DNA from: Ascaris suum
Lineage: Eukaryota > Nematoda > Chromadorea > Rhabditida > Ascarididae
Direction of reading: 5' to 3'
Length of the DNA: 64,000 bases
Assembly (NCBI GenBank): GCA_013433145.1
Contig: CM024191.1
Location: forward strand, 3,674,501-3,738,500
Shown here: positions 1 through 13,498 of the stretch, in pieces
Layout: the number at the start of each line of letters is the position of its first letter
Position numbering within the stretch: position 1 is the first letter of the stretch
Notes under the pieces: generated by a model
Told to the model about the DNA's origin: nothing
Databases searched by the model: none
The model's input: only the letters and a program-made list of their open reading frames with translations
Position numbers and translations under genes: made by a program

Positions 1-2100
1 AACTTTCCGTTCAACTTCGCACTTTCAGCAAATAAAACTTGACGGCTACATTTATAGTTTAGAGATTACTCGATTTAAATAGAAGCTTTAAGTGGTTTTG
101 TTCAGTGCGCTAATTTCGAATACTGGGATCTAATTTATTCGATCAAATGATGAGCAATAAATATTGCTCCTTTCAACTGTCTTTTTTACATATTCTTCAT
201 TTTGAAATCTGCGTTCATCGAACATCAGTAAATATATGGAAAAGTTAATCATTACATTTCAGTTTTGCTCAGCTCCCAATTAGCAATTCATAAAAATTTC
301 ACACCATTAAAGACGATATGTGATTTATATAGTTGATAAGGAAATTGATATGGTAAAAGTGGAGACACATACTAGAATATCAGTTGGTACAATAGGGGTT
401 TTTGCAGTACTAATTATCAGATCAACCATTTTCACAAATTCACAACGAATAATAAAGCACGTCTGATAATGCACTCATTTTTCAACCGAATCGACCGCTC
501 GCATGAATCTTATACTGAGGAATATTCCTCTAAGAGATGGATGTAGACTGTACGCAGATTTTTTGCCACTTTCAGGTGATTATAGTTTCTTCTAAAATTG
601 ATGGATCAGCTTGAAACTTGCTGTGACGGATAATCATATGATACAATCAAGTGTGGAAAATATCGAAAATCTAGCTTAGCCATTTGCAGTGTGAAACTAA
701 GAATAGACGAAGGAAGGTAAACATTCACATGAGAATTACGTATTTATAAAAGCAATTCAAAACGATTGACTTTGAAACGGAAGGTGCTCTATAAATGGAA
801 AATTGCATAAAGCTGTCAGTTTTAATGTGTTGACAACAATCTCCAGATTACTGCAATTTTCCACTTAAAGCTATAGAATAAGCTCTTTCTAAACATGCTC
901 GGCCCCGGAAACGTTCACTTTGCAATAAGCTATCCTCGTTTGCATCTTAAACATTTAAGGCTTGAAGTGTCTGCTCAGTGGTGTTTGAAAAATTCTACAG
1001 GAGAAGCTCATAAATGAAACGGCGATAGTGCTCTTTCCTACGGTCACTGAATAACGGAAAATAGCCTCATTTAGTTGGGCTGAAATCTGGCACCTGTATG
1101 ATGTTGTTCTCTACTCTTCATCACGGACGAATCATGCCCCCATTGCCGCAGTCTTGTATAGACACCATATCTCATGTTGAACTTTGGAATGCCAATAAAA
1201 GCGAGCATTGTTCATTCGCAAAATGGGCATTTGATTGTTGTGGCGTTGGAAGTGTGGCAACTTTAGGCGCCCTCAGCACATGAAACTTGAAACAGCAGAT
1301 TCCAGACACTTCATACACCTCCATTTCATAAAGGCTTAATTAAAAAGCTTGATTATCTATTCACCACGTTGAGTACTTTTTAATTCCAAATCGATTTACA
1401 CTGAAGCTTCGGTATTGCATAAATCGCGATTAATTGTTCTAAAATAGAATCACTAAGAATTCTCTCCCTTTGAGTTTATAACCACTCCAAACACAAAAGA
1501 ATTCTACTACAAACTACTTAGGCTGGACCGTTTCCAATTCAGATTTCTCACCTATAATAAGCCGCAGTTACCTTATGCACTTTCCAGTTGTAATTAACTC
1601 GTTAATGAATCAATTAATAAATGCTATGTTATTAGTGTTCAAGTTTCAATGTTTTTTTTTTTCGGAAGGTGTGTCTTATTGGACGCATCTTCTTGCTCTT
1701 TGTTTATAAGGTTTTAATAGTGCGTTTTATTCCTTTTACAATAAATACATTAAACAAATAGATGAATAATTAAATAAATGGAGTAACCGTATATAGAATC
1801 GAAAAATATAGTTTGCAAGTCAGCGATAACTAAAATCCTATCGCTGATTTGCATCCTGTATTTTTTCCCCCACCGTATTATTGACTAAAATATAGGTTAG
1901 CAGCGTTAGTCAAGTCTAGAGACGAAGAGGCCCATAAAATTGAGGCATTTTGTGTCGTATGTTTCAGCATCAGTGCGCCAATTTTAACGTGCAAAACATT
2001 TCCGCCAGAAAATGATACAGGAAAGAAGGAGAGTACGAAGCAGAGAGAGGATCATAGATGGAGATTGATGGCTGTCTAGTACGCGAGAAAAATCGAGCGA
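1..2100. other. No gene recognised
   Basis: AT-rich sequence with only short frames on both strands. A 61-codon plus-strand frame near 1.1 kb has no recognisable motif. I see no RNA gene or repeat of note. Confidence 0.45.
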
Positions 2101-3106
2101 CTGGCAAATTCAATAACTGTACTGTTTCATTTAGTAGACGCTATTAAAAAGCCTGCTTGTTGGAATTTTTTCATCAATTGCTCTAAAACATGTTGCCAGA
2201 GCTGCTTAATGAAATTTTCCGGCTTCAATTCCCGGAAATGCTGTGGGAGGAGCACCTTCATGGAAGTGGATTCAAACCTTCGGAATACGTTGTCAAAGTT
2301 CATAGATGAAACTGAATTCAATTATTGGAGTTGCTCGTTGAAACTGGATTAACAACTGGAAGATCATGCCAAAGTCCTTGCTGCCACTGGATACGGAAGC
2401 GACCGGAAAGTTGTACGCATCAGTTTCACTTACATACTCCTGTTGATCGGTATCACTGATTGCTATGCTATAATGAAATGAGATTGAATAAGCATTAAGT
2501 CAGTGATGAATTTGGAAAATTGAAGGAATTTTGTTGTGTTTGAAACTTTATGAGTAGCAACTGGATGAAAAAGGCTTTTTTTCGAAGGATATTGTTCATT
2601 TATCTGCTGCTCCCTAGCGGGAAAGGATACTGAACTGGGGAAGTAATTTTGTCAGCTCTCGCCTCATTTCAGGAAGACAATTTTTTGGAACGAAGAAGCA
2701 CTGTTTCCAACTGAGCCAGATCTGAGATGGCCTGTGATTGCTCTACAACTAGGAGAGATTCGTGCAAATTTTTGTAAATTACCTAGCTTTTGAGCAATTT
2801 GAGAGAAACATTTTAGCAGTAGGACAGAAATTTACGAAAATTGGGGAATAACAGTTAAAGTCACCGAAAACGTGGGATTTTCTGGGTCTCAGGTATTTAC
2901 TTTACGCAAATTTCGGACCAAAGACTGTTTCTTCCAGTCATTACTTCCTGAAAATTTGCCCTAAATTGGCTAAAAACGAATCATTCAGCAAAAAAGCAAG
3001 GCTTCCGCATATATGAGCCAAAAATTAATTTGTTCATCCAAATCGATTAATAAGCGAATACCCCATTTTTGAGATGTCAGTTGAGTCTGTATTATATTTT
3101 CTTCAG

Positions 3107-4224
3107 AAACATCTATTGTCGCACATCTTCAACGTTTTCGGTATCCGACTGCAAAATTCAACTTGCAATGTCATGAACAGATTTAGGCAAGAGAGGATGC
3201 AGGTGGGAGAAGGAATAAATGGAGAAAAGGGAAGCGTTAACCGTTATGGATCTGCAGCATTGTTCTCAGTAGCTCGAAAGGAAAGAACAACACCTCACTC
3301 AATTGTGCTTATACCTTTATGCCATCCTACAGATGATGAACGAACAAACCCTGTACCGATTAGGGCACTTTGAACTGACACTCTTTGAGGATTCTGTGAG
3401 TGCATCCGCCACAAACGAAAGCACACTGATGATGTCAATCCATTCACCTATACATTTTCAAATGCATTTTTATTTACACGGCAAATTGCATTATGGTATT
3501 GCTTTGTGTGTTCAAGCTTTTGCGTTCTGTCTCTGTATTTCCATAATAATAGAGCATAGTTCCGTTTGTTGGCCTACTCAGTGCACAAGGAATTTTCGCC
3601 AAGAAGGTTTTGTCCAGAGAAAAACATTGATTAACGAACGAAACAAAATTTCATAACTCGATAGTATACATCTTTTCGAGATTGAATCTTTTGTTAATAG
3701 TTTACAAACCTTTCAGATGAGTTTATAGTTTCCAGGTTTCCTGCATCTTCTCCAACGGCCGGAGCTAGAAATGATGTCCAAAATAGACGACGTATTTCAG
3801 GAAGAATGTTGGGAAAAATCCCCCTGTTGGAATGACCGCTTAGATATTATGGATTGCAGTTACGTCATCTTCAAAAACCAGGTTCAGAAAGATTTTGTGC
3901 CCTCAGGTATGAAACGACTCATCAAATATTATTCATTGATTCTCCCACCTGTGTTACGAGAAAGAACCTATGATTTTGTTTCCTGCATTGTTACTTATAT
4001 ATCTTTATCAATTGATATCACAATCTTTCACTTGCCTCACTTTTTCTGTTATTTCTATTATTTGTTTGCCCTGCCTTTGTCTCGTCCAACTTGCAGTTTA
4101 TGTGCGATCTCACGTGATTAACGTTACGCTTAGCGTAGACGTTATAAAATCTTCGAAAGCAGCATCGTTCTCATCTGCCCCCACGAAATCTGGAGGCGCG
4201 AAATCTGGAAGACACAATGGCTGA
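3107..4224 (+). CDS. Candidate spliced gene fragment, five phase-consistent exons, unrecognised
   Basis: Plus-strand segments 3107-3202, 3333-3395, 3582-3606, 3736-3906 and 4097-4224 each have an AG acceptor and GT donor and join in phase into 160 codons plus a stop. Encoded pieces include KHLLSHIFNVFGIRLQNSTC, MMNEQTLYRLGHFELTLFED, FLHLLQRPELEMMSKIDDVF and QEECWEKSPCWNDRLDIMDC. The acceptors TTTTCTTCAG, CATCCTACAG, CCTACTCAG, AGTTTCCAG and AACTTGCAG are plausible; the 25-base exon is the weakest link. No start exon was identified and I recognise no family. The last exon runs through the 4.1-4.2 kb repeat, so the true end may differ. A competing minus-strand reading exists just left of it. 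I picked the joins by eye, so chance agreement is possible. Confidence 0.25.
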
Positions 4225-4725
4225 CCATTATGTCTAAACACATAAAAGATAGCAAATGACTGTCCTACTGCGCAAGCAAAATTGAGTCTTGTTGAATGGG
4301 TTAAGTGTAAGACAGTTAGTTATCAACGAAACCACTGGAAAGCAGTCTGTTTCCCTTTCGTTTCTTTCAACTGTCTCTTCACTTGTCTCGTTAACGGATG
4401 AGATTTAGGGTCTCCACGGCAAAGTCGTTGCCGATTGCATTTACGCAGATTTCGGAAAAGCTTTTAACTCGGTTCATAATTGTTTTCTTCGATCATATTG
4501 TATTTTTGCAAATTGCTACGATGGACTGGGACCTCCTTGAAAGGAAGACGTTCGAGGATAAAAGTTTGCAGCGAATTCTCAAATGAATCCCGAATTCACT
4601 CAGAGGAGCGTTCTTGGATCGCTTCTTTTTTGCTGTATGTAGTACAGCAAAAATCTTCGAAAGCAGCATCGTTCTCATAATGTCTACGCTAAGCATAACG
4701 TTGGTTTCGTTGATAACTAACTGTC
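4120..4725. repeat. Rearranged inverted/direct repeat cluster
   Basis: Three short modules recur. Module X at 4120-4145 is repeated inverted at 4677-4702 with 2 mismatches in 26. Module Y at 4146-4174 is repeated in direct orientation and identical over 29 bases at 4650-4678. Module C at 4311-4334 is repeated inverted and identical over 24 bases at 4702-4725. In the right copy the order is Y-X'-C', while on the left X and Y are adjacent in the opposite relative orientation and C is displaced. This looks like a foldback or MITE-like element that suffered internal inversion. Confidence 0.7.
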
Positions 4726-4729
4726 TCAG

Positions 4730-6515
4730 CTTATTAAACTTCAGCATCCTCTCGATTCAGTCTTTACCTGGTCGCGACAGTGGCACCTTCCCATACCAAC
4801 CCCTAAATGTAACGTTATCCATATTCTTGTACCTCTTCCAACATCACCGCCCGCACACCACACTAATAAAACTGAGGTACTAAAGTGAGTGCATCAAAGA
4901 CTTAAGTATCTTAATTGACTCGAAAATGATATTGGACAAATATATCGTAAATTTGGTTAAATGAGAACAAATTGTGCACGTTTGAAACCGCAACATTTTC
5001 TATTCACAAATTAGCATTTCCAGCATATATTGTACCATTGTTGGAGTCAAAAGTGAAGTGCCACATCTCAGCTTTAAACACGATTGCTGTGAGGAGGAAA
5101 ACATAGGAAGCAGATTTCTTAGGGGAAACGCCGATAAAAGCGTAAATTGCTGCAACGTGTTGAGATCGTCAAATCTGACGAAGTAAAATTTAATACGTTC
5201 ATGGGATGGAACGGTTTTTGGCGAATGAGATATCGTTGTAGTTACACTCATCTCGACTCTTTCAGATCTTTTCCCTTCCCCAAAAGTAAACGTGGTCACC
5301 TTTCAACTATCTAAGATAAGATTTAATAATGATACAAATAAAATAGTTTTTCTATCATTGTTACCAGTTTTTGAACTTTTACCACCCGCAGTTGCTCCTT
5401 CATATATTCTATTGTCGTTCAAAAAACGCCGAATAGCTTCCCACGTTGTCATTTTTTGTCCTGACTAACTCCCCACCCATTAACTTGGTTATTGTTATGA
5501 CTATCGGCGGCGGCGTTGAGGACCGAGCGTAAGCAGAGGGTAAGAGCCGATAACCGTCTGTCGCTGTCCATATGCAAGAGCACAAATGAAAGAGAAAAGG
5601 CAGTTTATGAATGAACACAAAACAACAATGTGAACAATATGAGCACTCACAATATGAGTCGCACCAAAGACCTCCGAACGGGTCGAAGCCCTACCTATAT
5701 ATGCCCCAGCGATCAATGTGGGCGACATGAGAGCACCGAAGTCAGTCAATGACATTATGCAAAGAACAACAAACGATCATCGACTGTACGAGTAAATGTG
5801 ACCAGCAGATACCTTGGGTTGGCTCTTCGGTGCCATACCCAACAGTTACCTGGACCCCACATTCACAGGCTCCTTGCACTTTTGTTCATTTATCGTCTTG
5901 CTACATACCTGCGGACCACCTGCCGCCCACAACTTTTGTGCTCGGAACACCGGAAGTGAACGTATAAACGCACACCTGCTGCGTAAGCACGACCAATATG
6001 CACTCTTCCCTCTCGCTTTGCACATCCTACAATCGCGCAAACTATAGCCCATCGGGTCCACTTGTGGGGCCTCTTTATGAAAGCTTGCTTCTAGGGTTTA
6101 AAAAATTAGCCTTGCTCACATCTCCACTAACTACCACTATGGCTGCGGCGAAGCGATTGAGAAATCAACCGCTGCAAGCAGCACCTTGATGCCGCCTAAC
6201 TTCGCGCAATTCTAGCCGCTGAAATCCTCACAGCCAATACTCCTCTTTCCTTTTTACATAACAGTGAAAATATTTAGTAAACGATGAAAGCATTTGCAGC
6301 AAACACATTCTCCCGCTGGTATCCAATCAGAGGAGTGCTACAGCACAACCCAGGGTATGTAAGAGTCAACGAAACCCCTCCACCTCGCGCAATCCATGTG
6401 CAATTCTGACGCCTCGTAAGAAATGCATGGTGAAGTTGTTGCAGCAACGTCGCTTCAATTTATTCACGCATGTAACAGTAGCGAACCAGAAGCAATGGCC
6501 AACTTTAATAACAAA
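4730..6515. other. No gene recognised; overlapping short frames
   Basis: Several 60-100 codon frames overlap on both strands between 5.0 and 6.2 kb, none with a motif I know. The slightly GC-richer stretch at 5.5-6.2 kb could be a fossil repeat or part of the eIF5A 3' neighbourhood. Confidence 0.4.
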
Positions 6516-6519
6516 ACAA

Positions 6520-6525
6520 TTTATT
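6520..6525 (-). terminator. Candidate poly(A) signal AATAAA for eIF5A
   Basis: The minus strand reads AATAAA here, about 490 bases beyond the eIF5A stop codon. It is the first canonical hexamer I found downstream on that strand. The implied 3' UTR is long for a nematode, so a variant signal closer to the stop is possible. Confidence 0.35.
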
Positions 6526-7017
6526 GAAAATAAAAGGTGAAGATAAACGATGCGACAGAATATAAATCCGAACTTGAACAAATTAAAAACGAAAAAACCC
6601 AACTTCATTCTCATCAAAAGAAAACAGACCGCTAGCCACCCACATTCGTACGAACGAATTTTACATCCAAGCAGTTTCTGCTACTACATCGGTGACTCAA
6701 CCTTACTTTCTCGGAATTTTCACCTAACTACTTACTCTTTCATTCCACCATGCATCCCACAGTGCAGATACTTGAAACCTTAAAGAAATAAAGGTCAAAA
6801 CAAAAATAAGACTGTCCGCAATAAGAATTCGTCTGGCTGCAATAAAACTCTCAGGCGGTATGCAAAAGACGGCGCCTGTAAAAACTTTCAGCTAAATACT
6901 TCGGATATCCGTAAGACAACAAAAGAGCGGTCAGAGAGTGTTCACTGCACAAACGCGCTGTGCTTCACCAACAGACAGCCACCACCAAGTCGCCGACCGA
7001 AAAGCCCGTCGCACTCG

Positions 7018-10000
7018 TCACTCCTTGTTGGGCATGTTCTTGAAACCGAGAATCTGCTCCTCGCCGCACGCTGACACCACAAGGCACTGAAAAACGCTTC
7101 CTTTTCTAAACAATATTTCGCAGCCTCCACCTCCAGCACCCTTTGAGGAAGAACACTCCTGCCAAGATAATTACGGTCTCGAAGCATGTATCTGTCGGTG
7201 CTGATGTCAACGATTAATAAAGAAATCTCACCTGACCTCATTTCTGACGATCAATCTCATATTTACAACTTTCTTGGGATAGATGCGTGCAACACATTAC
7301 TTAAAGAGTTCGTTCCCCATCAAAAATAATCACTTAATAGTCACACTGACGGCCTACAGGACGCAGAAGCTCATCAAGTCAGCGCGTAGACGTATGCAAT
7401 CAAACGCCCAGACAATATCATATATATAAAATTACACATGATATGAAGGACGAGTTTGGACCTCTAGAACTGGTTGATAATTTTCCGATCACCTCAACAG
7501 ACTCGTGCCATATCAGTTAGGAAGAACATCACCTCAGTGAGCTCGTGGATGACCCATAAGAAAAAAGCATAAAAAAGTGAAGGCTCAGTGTAGAAACTCA
7601 CATCACTTATTTTTTCAGGCGCAAATTACCAATGCCATCATCGCCTTCAGTTTTTTTCTCCCACCAACACTAACAATCCCACAAAAACAAACAACCTCAC
7701 GAGCTCATCAAGCGGCTGCAGACAACACTCACTTGAAAATCTGTGGCACTTCAAATGTCAACAGCTCATGCGGATGACCGATAGGAAAAAATGCGCTAAA
7801 ACACAGGTTAAAAGTTAATTCCATCGCCGCAACTTCTGTGGTTAGCAAGGCAAACCATCAGAATATCAATGGAAGCCACGCTACGACCAGCAGCTCATCA
7901 CAGTTCCATTCGTTGGCAAATATGCCAGACGTTTTTTCAAAAGCACCTGATATGCTGACCAAATTATAAAACAGCATTCTAAAAAGGTTGACAAAACAAG
8001 CTGCGCTATAAGGACTTCCTGATGAAACAAGTAATGAAAAGCGCAACAATAAAGGGATAACCACTTACAAGAATGCCCGTTTCGTCCTTTTCAAAGGCTT
8101 GCTTAATCTGCTCTCCAAGCTCAGCCTCGGGCAGTTTCAGGTCATCCTTCGTGTCGCACGTATCCAGATCCATAAGACTTACATAGCCGTCGTCGTTGAT
8201 GGAAAGCAGCTGCAAACAAGCTTCTGTAAAGCGCATCGCGATTCTCAACCTTCTTTTCCTAAACGAATCACTAACACTTCCTTCACTGAAATTCCCTCTC
8301 CCTCCTAACCTCCTTCTCCTCCTGCCTAACCATGGCACTTCGTTTGCCGTACATGAGAAATTTCTACGAACATTTAAATCGGTCCTTATCTGATCGTTCT
8401 CCCACCAAGAAGCTCAAAATGACTACCTAAGCGATTTGTTTACCTAGAACTACCATTATCAAAAATTTCCATCCCCCTTACCAAAATCCGGGTTCCAAGT
8501 GCTGGCTGCAATAGCATTCATGATATGACTCCGCTGGAAGCTATAGTGCGAAAGCTGATGAGAGATAGCTCCAACTGTTGGTGATGGTAGTATGAAGGTA
8601 TATTGCCACCCTTTTTGGGCACAAAAGCACCCAGCTGCACGTTGTCACGCAATTAAGATCTCCTCATATGAGTATTCTAATGTAAATCACAAGTCACCGA
8701 AAAGAAAAGTTAGGAAGAAAGCCTCGTACTGAATAAGCAGCAGTCTCACACAAGTCCTACATATAGCATTGAAATTAATAGGAATTTTCTGCTCCCTATG
8801 AACCCTCCTACAACCAACGATAAGAACATTTGCCGGTGCACTCGCAGAAGCGAATTCTACTTCGATCTTGCCAAAAAGGCGGTATAAAATGATCTCATTA
8901 CGGGCAGTCTAAATAAATCGCCGCTCATTGGATGCGGCGAGCAGCCCAGTGTGACCGCAAAATTCACCTTGAGTGAATTATGGGAATGAGGTCCGTTTGT
9001 ACAGAAGCGCTCACATATCTATTTGTAAGACTACCGTTTGCATGTAGTGAATAAAGGTGCAAACTCTCTTCTCACATACTTGCTAAATATCATTGCTTCT
9101 ATCAATACAACAATATAGACAGAGATGACGACAATTATTTAAAACAAAAAACATAAGCAAAGTCTCCAGCCATGTCCTCATCTCACACATAACACTTCAT
9201 TCAACTGTAATGCTTGAAAGCGAAACAACGGTCATCGGCTCAACGAAAATTCGTATTACAATTTCACCAGTAAATTACCACACTATCACTGCCAAGATAT
9301 ATTGTCGTCTCTCTATTCCTAAGAGAAAAAAAAGTTAATAATTAGATCATTGAGATGCAAAGGCTTTGGATATCCGCAACGTTGTAGGCGCTATTGTGGT
9401 AAAGAAACCACAACATATCCAAAATATATCGCCTTTACAAAAGCAATTTTTATATTGCAAAAATTGTTCGCCCATTCAACACATTCGCCTCTACCTGTCC
9501 AGCAGCAAAAACTGCAGGTACAGAAGGAATGCTGTGCTCTATCAGCCTGCAGCAATTGCAAAATCTGTCTCCTAATGGCAGTAGTAATGCTCGTTTAATG
9601 ATGGACGTTGTTTTGCAAAATATCGAATGATTCCATTAACATCTTCTGCTCTAACTAAACATCTATAGTGATCTAGTGATTCAAAGACCTGCCATATTTC
9701 TGCTTCTTTCCTATGACTAAAACATGCAGCGCTCTTATGCGCTACAGCGTTACTGCATCGCTTTGCCATCTGAGTTTGCACGATACTAAAAGAGTACAAC
9801 AGTCAAATTCACCATATCTCGTGGTCTTCTGCTAACTGCTGCTAGAAATGCGAACACACTTTTAAACACACGCACAATGCCGAAAATCGTAGCCTAAGAC
9901 GGTCCAAACCTGGTATTCCTTACGCTTGACCACAGGCACATCCATATTATGGGTCGAGGGGCAAATATCCTCGAGCTTCTTGCCCGTAAAGATGTCAATC

Positions 10001-10860
10001 GCCACCAGGTGAACCTTCGCGTGACCGTGTTTACCCGTCTTTGAGGTGCTCATCTCCACCACCTGAAACACCATCGCATCATTACCAACGATCCTCACAT
10101 CTACTCACTTATAACTTACATAACCGCCTCATAAAGAAAGAATACTCTGCACTGAAATTAGAAGTGCTTCGTTCATGATAAATTCTCTTGACGTCATCCA
10201 AGTACACGAAAATCGATCCACTAAATTCGCTTCTCTGATCATTGAGCAAGGACAGCTAAGCACTTCCAAGTAACAAACTCCAACTATTCGCCTTCAACAT
10301 AAATACACGGAATTTAACACATGATGTGATGCATCACGGCCTTCGGGTAATGTAAAAGTGTACTGGAACATCCGTTATGAACACAGGTTTTGGTAAGCCA
10401 GGTGACCATTTCAGGCTCGCAAGCAAATATAAACAACATCCGTCTTGTCACAAATAAAGGATACTGCATCCCGCACCTCCACGATAAAGTGTGATTGCCG
10501 ATTGCAGATAACAAAGAAATGGTGACAGATCATAAATCAAAACGAGGATGAAATTAGCGTGCAACAAGTAAATGTCAATGTCATGTCGATAAATTCTTGG
10601 AGGGAGGGCCAGGATATCCATGCCATGTTCACTATTGAACCAACGATAGTTGTAACAGAACTATTTCGCTTTCAAGTTCAGGGGAACAGCATACCGTGTA
10701 AGTGAAGATGCAAGATAGTAAGCTTTCCACTTACCTTACAGGGACGCCCTTTGATCATGACATGCTCGTTTTTGCGCAGGGCAGAGCACTGCTTCGGGAA
10801 AGTGGCGGCCGCTCCGGCGTCTCCAGTATGGAAGTCGTGATCATGTTCATGATCCGTCAT
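7018..10860 (-). CDS. iff: Eukaryotic translation initiation factor 5A (eIF5A), 4 coding exons, complete
   Basis: Coding exons on the minus strand are 10860-10735, 10062-9910, 8209-8069 and 7086-7018, joined in phase 0 throughout. They give 162 aa, close to the usual 155-161. eIF5A binds the ribosome E site and helps peptide-bond formation at stalling sequences such as polyproline. The hypusine loop [12 protein letters not shown] is intact, with the modified lysine at residue 53. The N-terminal SH3-like domain includes [21 protein letters not shown], then [20 protein letters not shown] and the conserved [10 protein letters not shown]. The C-terminal OB-fold starts around residue 90 ([15 protein letters not shown]) and ends [14 protein letters not shown]...NKE. 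Start: the first Met after an in-frame open stretch, followed by an acidic/His-rich leader ([11 protein letters not shown]). A good acceptor (TTTTGCAG) lies 16 bases upstream of the ATG, suggesting trans-splicing or a 5' UTR intron. Donors are GTAAGT, GTTTGG (weak) and GTAAGT. C. elegans has two paralogues (iff-1 and iff-2); I cannot say which this matches. Confidence 0.96.
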
Positions 10861-10879
10861 GTTAGATGTTGGAGCCCTG
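10860..10879 (-). other. Probable splice-leader or 5' UTR splice acceptor of eIF5A
   Basis: On the minus strand the sequence reads GTTTTGCAG with the cleavage between 10877 and 10876, 16 bases before the eIF5A ATG at 10860. The short leader and strong acceptor fit nematode trans-splicing. A cis-spliced upstream UTR exon is the alternative. One candidate is the GC-rich stretch near 15.0-15.5 kb, which ends in a GTAAGT donor at about 15.02 kb. Confidence 0.5.
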
Positions 10880-13498
10880 CAAAACACCATACTCGCCATA
10901 TACCATTCAAACACTCCTTCGCATTAGTAAGACCTTGTCTTTTTCTGGTACAGACACGGAGTGAACTTTCAGGCAATGCTTGCAATGCAATCCTTCTACA
11001 TTCTTCGAAGTTCAGTGAAGAAGAAACAATGTTTTCAAACGATCTTGTTCGCTAAATCCATTTGCAGTTGCTTTCGCAAGCCTCCCTACCGTTCGCCCTC
11101 TAAAATATACCACCAACTCACGCGAAAAGAGTCAATCAACTCATCCTGCATTTCGAGCATTGAAGAGAAGTTGCTTCAACCGGCTGGCGACTTGCTTAAT
11201 AATCTACTTTGCTCACTAATACACTGAAGAAATTTCTTCCACTGCTCACCCATCCACTTAGCAATAAAGAACACATTTCAATCTTAGATAACCCAACTTG
11301 CTGAAGCCGCCCCATCAACCTGGGACTTTAGTTAACTGAAACCGATGACACGTAACAACGACTAAATATGGTCTTGATGTTGACCACCTTTAACTTAAAC
11401 TGTAGCGATGTTGCAAAACGAAAAGGGAAGACTGGAAGGATAAATGGGTGATAACGCGAAATGAAATTCTAAATCATGGAAAACATTGATAAACGACTTA
11501 AGGTATCACAATGCAATCATATTTGCAAAAATGGATCAATCATTACAGTGCACTCTGGTCGGGAACTAAGTGCTGATGTGTGCGATCTGCGTAAATATGC
11601 CTCGTATGTACTTACACCAATCCATAGAAAGTAATCTTATTTCAATCATACCACAATGTAAAGATGGTAAAAAGTAAGATAAAACAGCTAGAAAATGCAA
11701 CAAATATGAGGTAAACATACGGAAATTGATTTCTAGCCCCCATTATCAATAAACCCCTCAATTTTAACAGCGATACACTCCACAAAATCCAACCTTTTAC
11801 ACTTGCTTATATCATGCAAACAAATGTGATGTTATAAATTTGGCTTGCCAGACAATTTCACTCGTCGAACTATTCGAAGACAATACGGACGCCGAAGTGC
11901 AAAATAAAAAAAAAAAACACGCGGGTCGACAGTCGCTGTATAATTGAAGTCGGCGGCGTGAAAATGGAACTCGGGCTATGTCTTAAAATAATTCAAAGCT
12001 CTAAAAGGTGAGATTCATCCCGCAATTTTTTGGTTAAACACCTCTCTCGCTGTCGTTAAAATTCGCGAATGTTCGCGAAACTGTTCCGACCCCACCAAAT
12101 CTACAATGGGATATTACGAATCGCATTAGGAATCCAACATTAACAATATGCTTAACCAAGCATGAATTGGCAAAAAACAGGGGACTGAGCATTTCTTTTT
12201 TTGAAATTATGCCAGTCTTATGGAGATATTTACGTCATTTACGACGAATAAATATCGTAACAATGATCTCGCGATTGGCGAAAATAAGGTCATTAATATG
12301 GTTGATCGGATATTAGTGAGAAATTCGGCTAGAATATCGAACTTGTATTTGGGACACGCGGTCCGTACAACTGCTTCAAGAAGAAGGTAATTTAAACATC
12401 GGTCGAAAATTAGATTGCCAATGATCAATTTGTCACTGGGCTATCACAAATTGAAACCACAGTTCTTCGAACAGTAATCTGGAAGCAGCGATTATCTCAT
12501 GAAACACTCATAAAAGTAGGCTCGGCTATTCCATCAGATAGAAAAATTAAAGAAATTTTGAAATATAACATCAATCCATTGTCCATGACGGTGACACTTC
12601 AACAATTTTCAGTTTAGTGCACCATCCCTTTCGTTAGCGTAGCTGCAAGAGTTCAGTCGTGTGGCTAAAAAAGCTCAGCGTAAGGGCACATGTTTTCGCT
12701 CTATTGGTTCTCTGAACCGGAAACTCTATCATTCAGATGCAGCAGTGGTAAATGCAGCAACAGTACTAACGTGGCCAACAATGTCGACGAAGGCCCACAT
12801 ACTTCTTAAGATACTGTGAGTGGATTTATTGCTCATTCTGCCCTAATTTCGTCGGTAGCAATAAAGCATTTACCAGATTTGCAAACTTCTATCATCCACC
12901 TCAACAAAAACTTCAAGAAAAACTGCTAGTCGGCGGTATGGTTCTCCTTCTTCACCTCTTCTCCTCAGAAGAAACTGTAACAGCCTGCACCGATGAGCAA
13001 CAAAAACGCAAATCTGATGCAAATTATTATTGCTTAGGAAGCAAAACTTCCCTCAAAAATGCAGCATCGCATGCCAAAAAAGCTGCTGGAGATTTAACGC
13101 TTTTCCATCACTGAGTTTAAACTAACTCAGCTATAGTATGCATAAAAGTTAAAAAACATATAAAGGATTCCTGCTTTGAAGGATGTATTCAAGAGGAAGG
13201 GCAAAATGCTTGGGCGGGCCCGCACATTACATACTTCTTTCAACGCAGCCCATCATAAAAAACGACTGCACCAACGCTTTAAAAAAACTGACAGAATCGT
13301 AAAAAATTTGTTTAATCCGCACCCAAGCGGGTGCATAGCAAAGTGGAACCTCACGCATCTCACAATATGAGAACCTCAAATAGCTCACGAACACAGAATA
13401 CCTCACAGAGCGGGTTCAAAGTTGTCAGATCATCACAAACTTTGACGGACATTTTTGATGCTACACCGTAATTTTTTAAGCTGGGACTCAACCACCAA

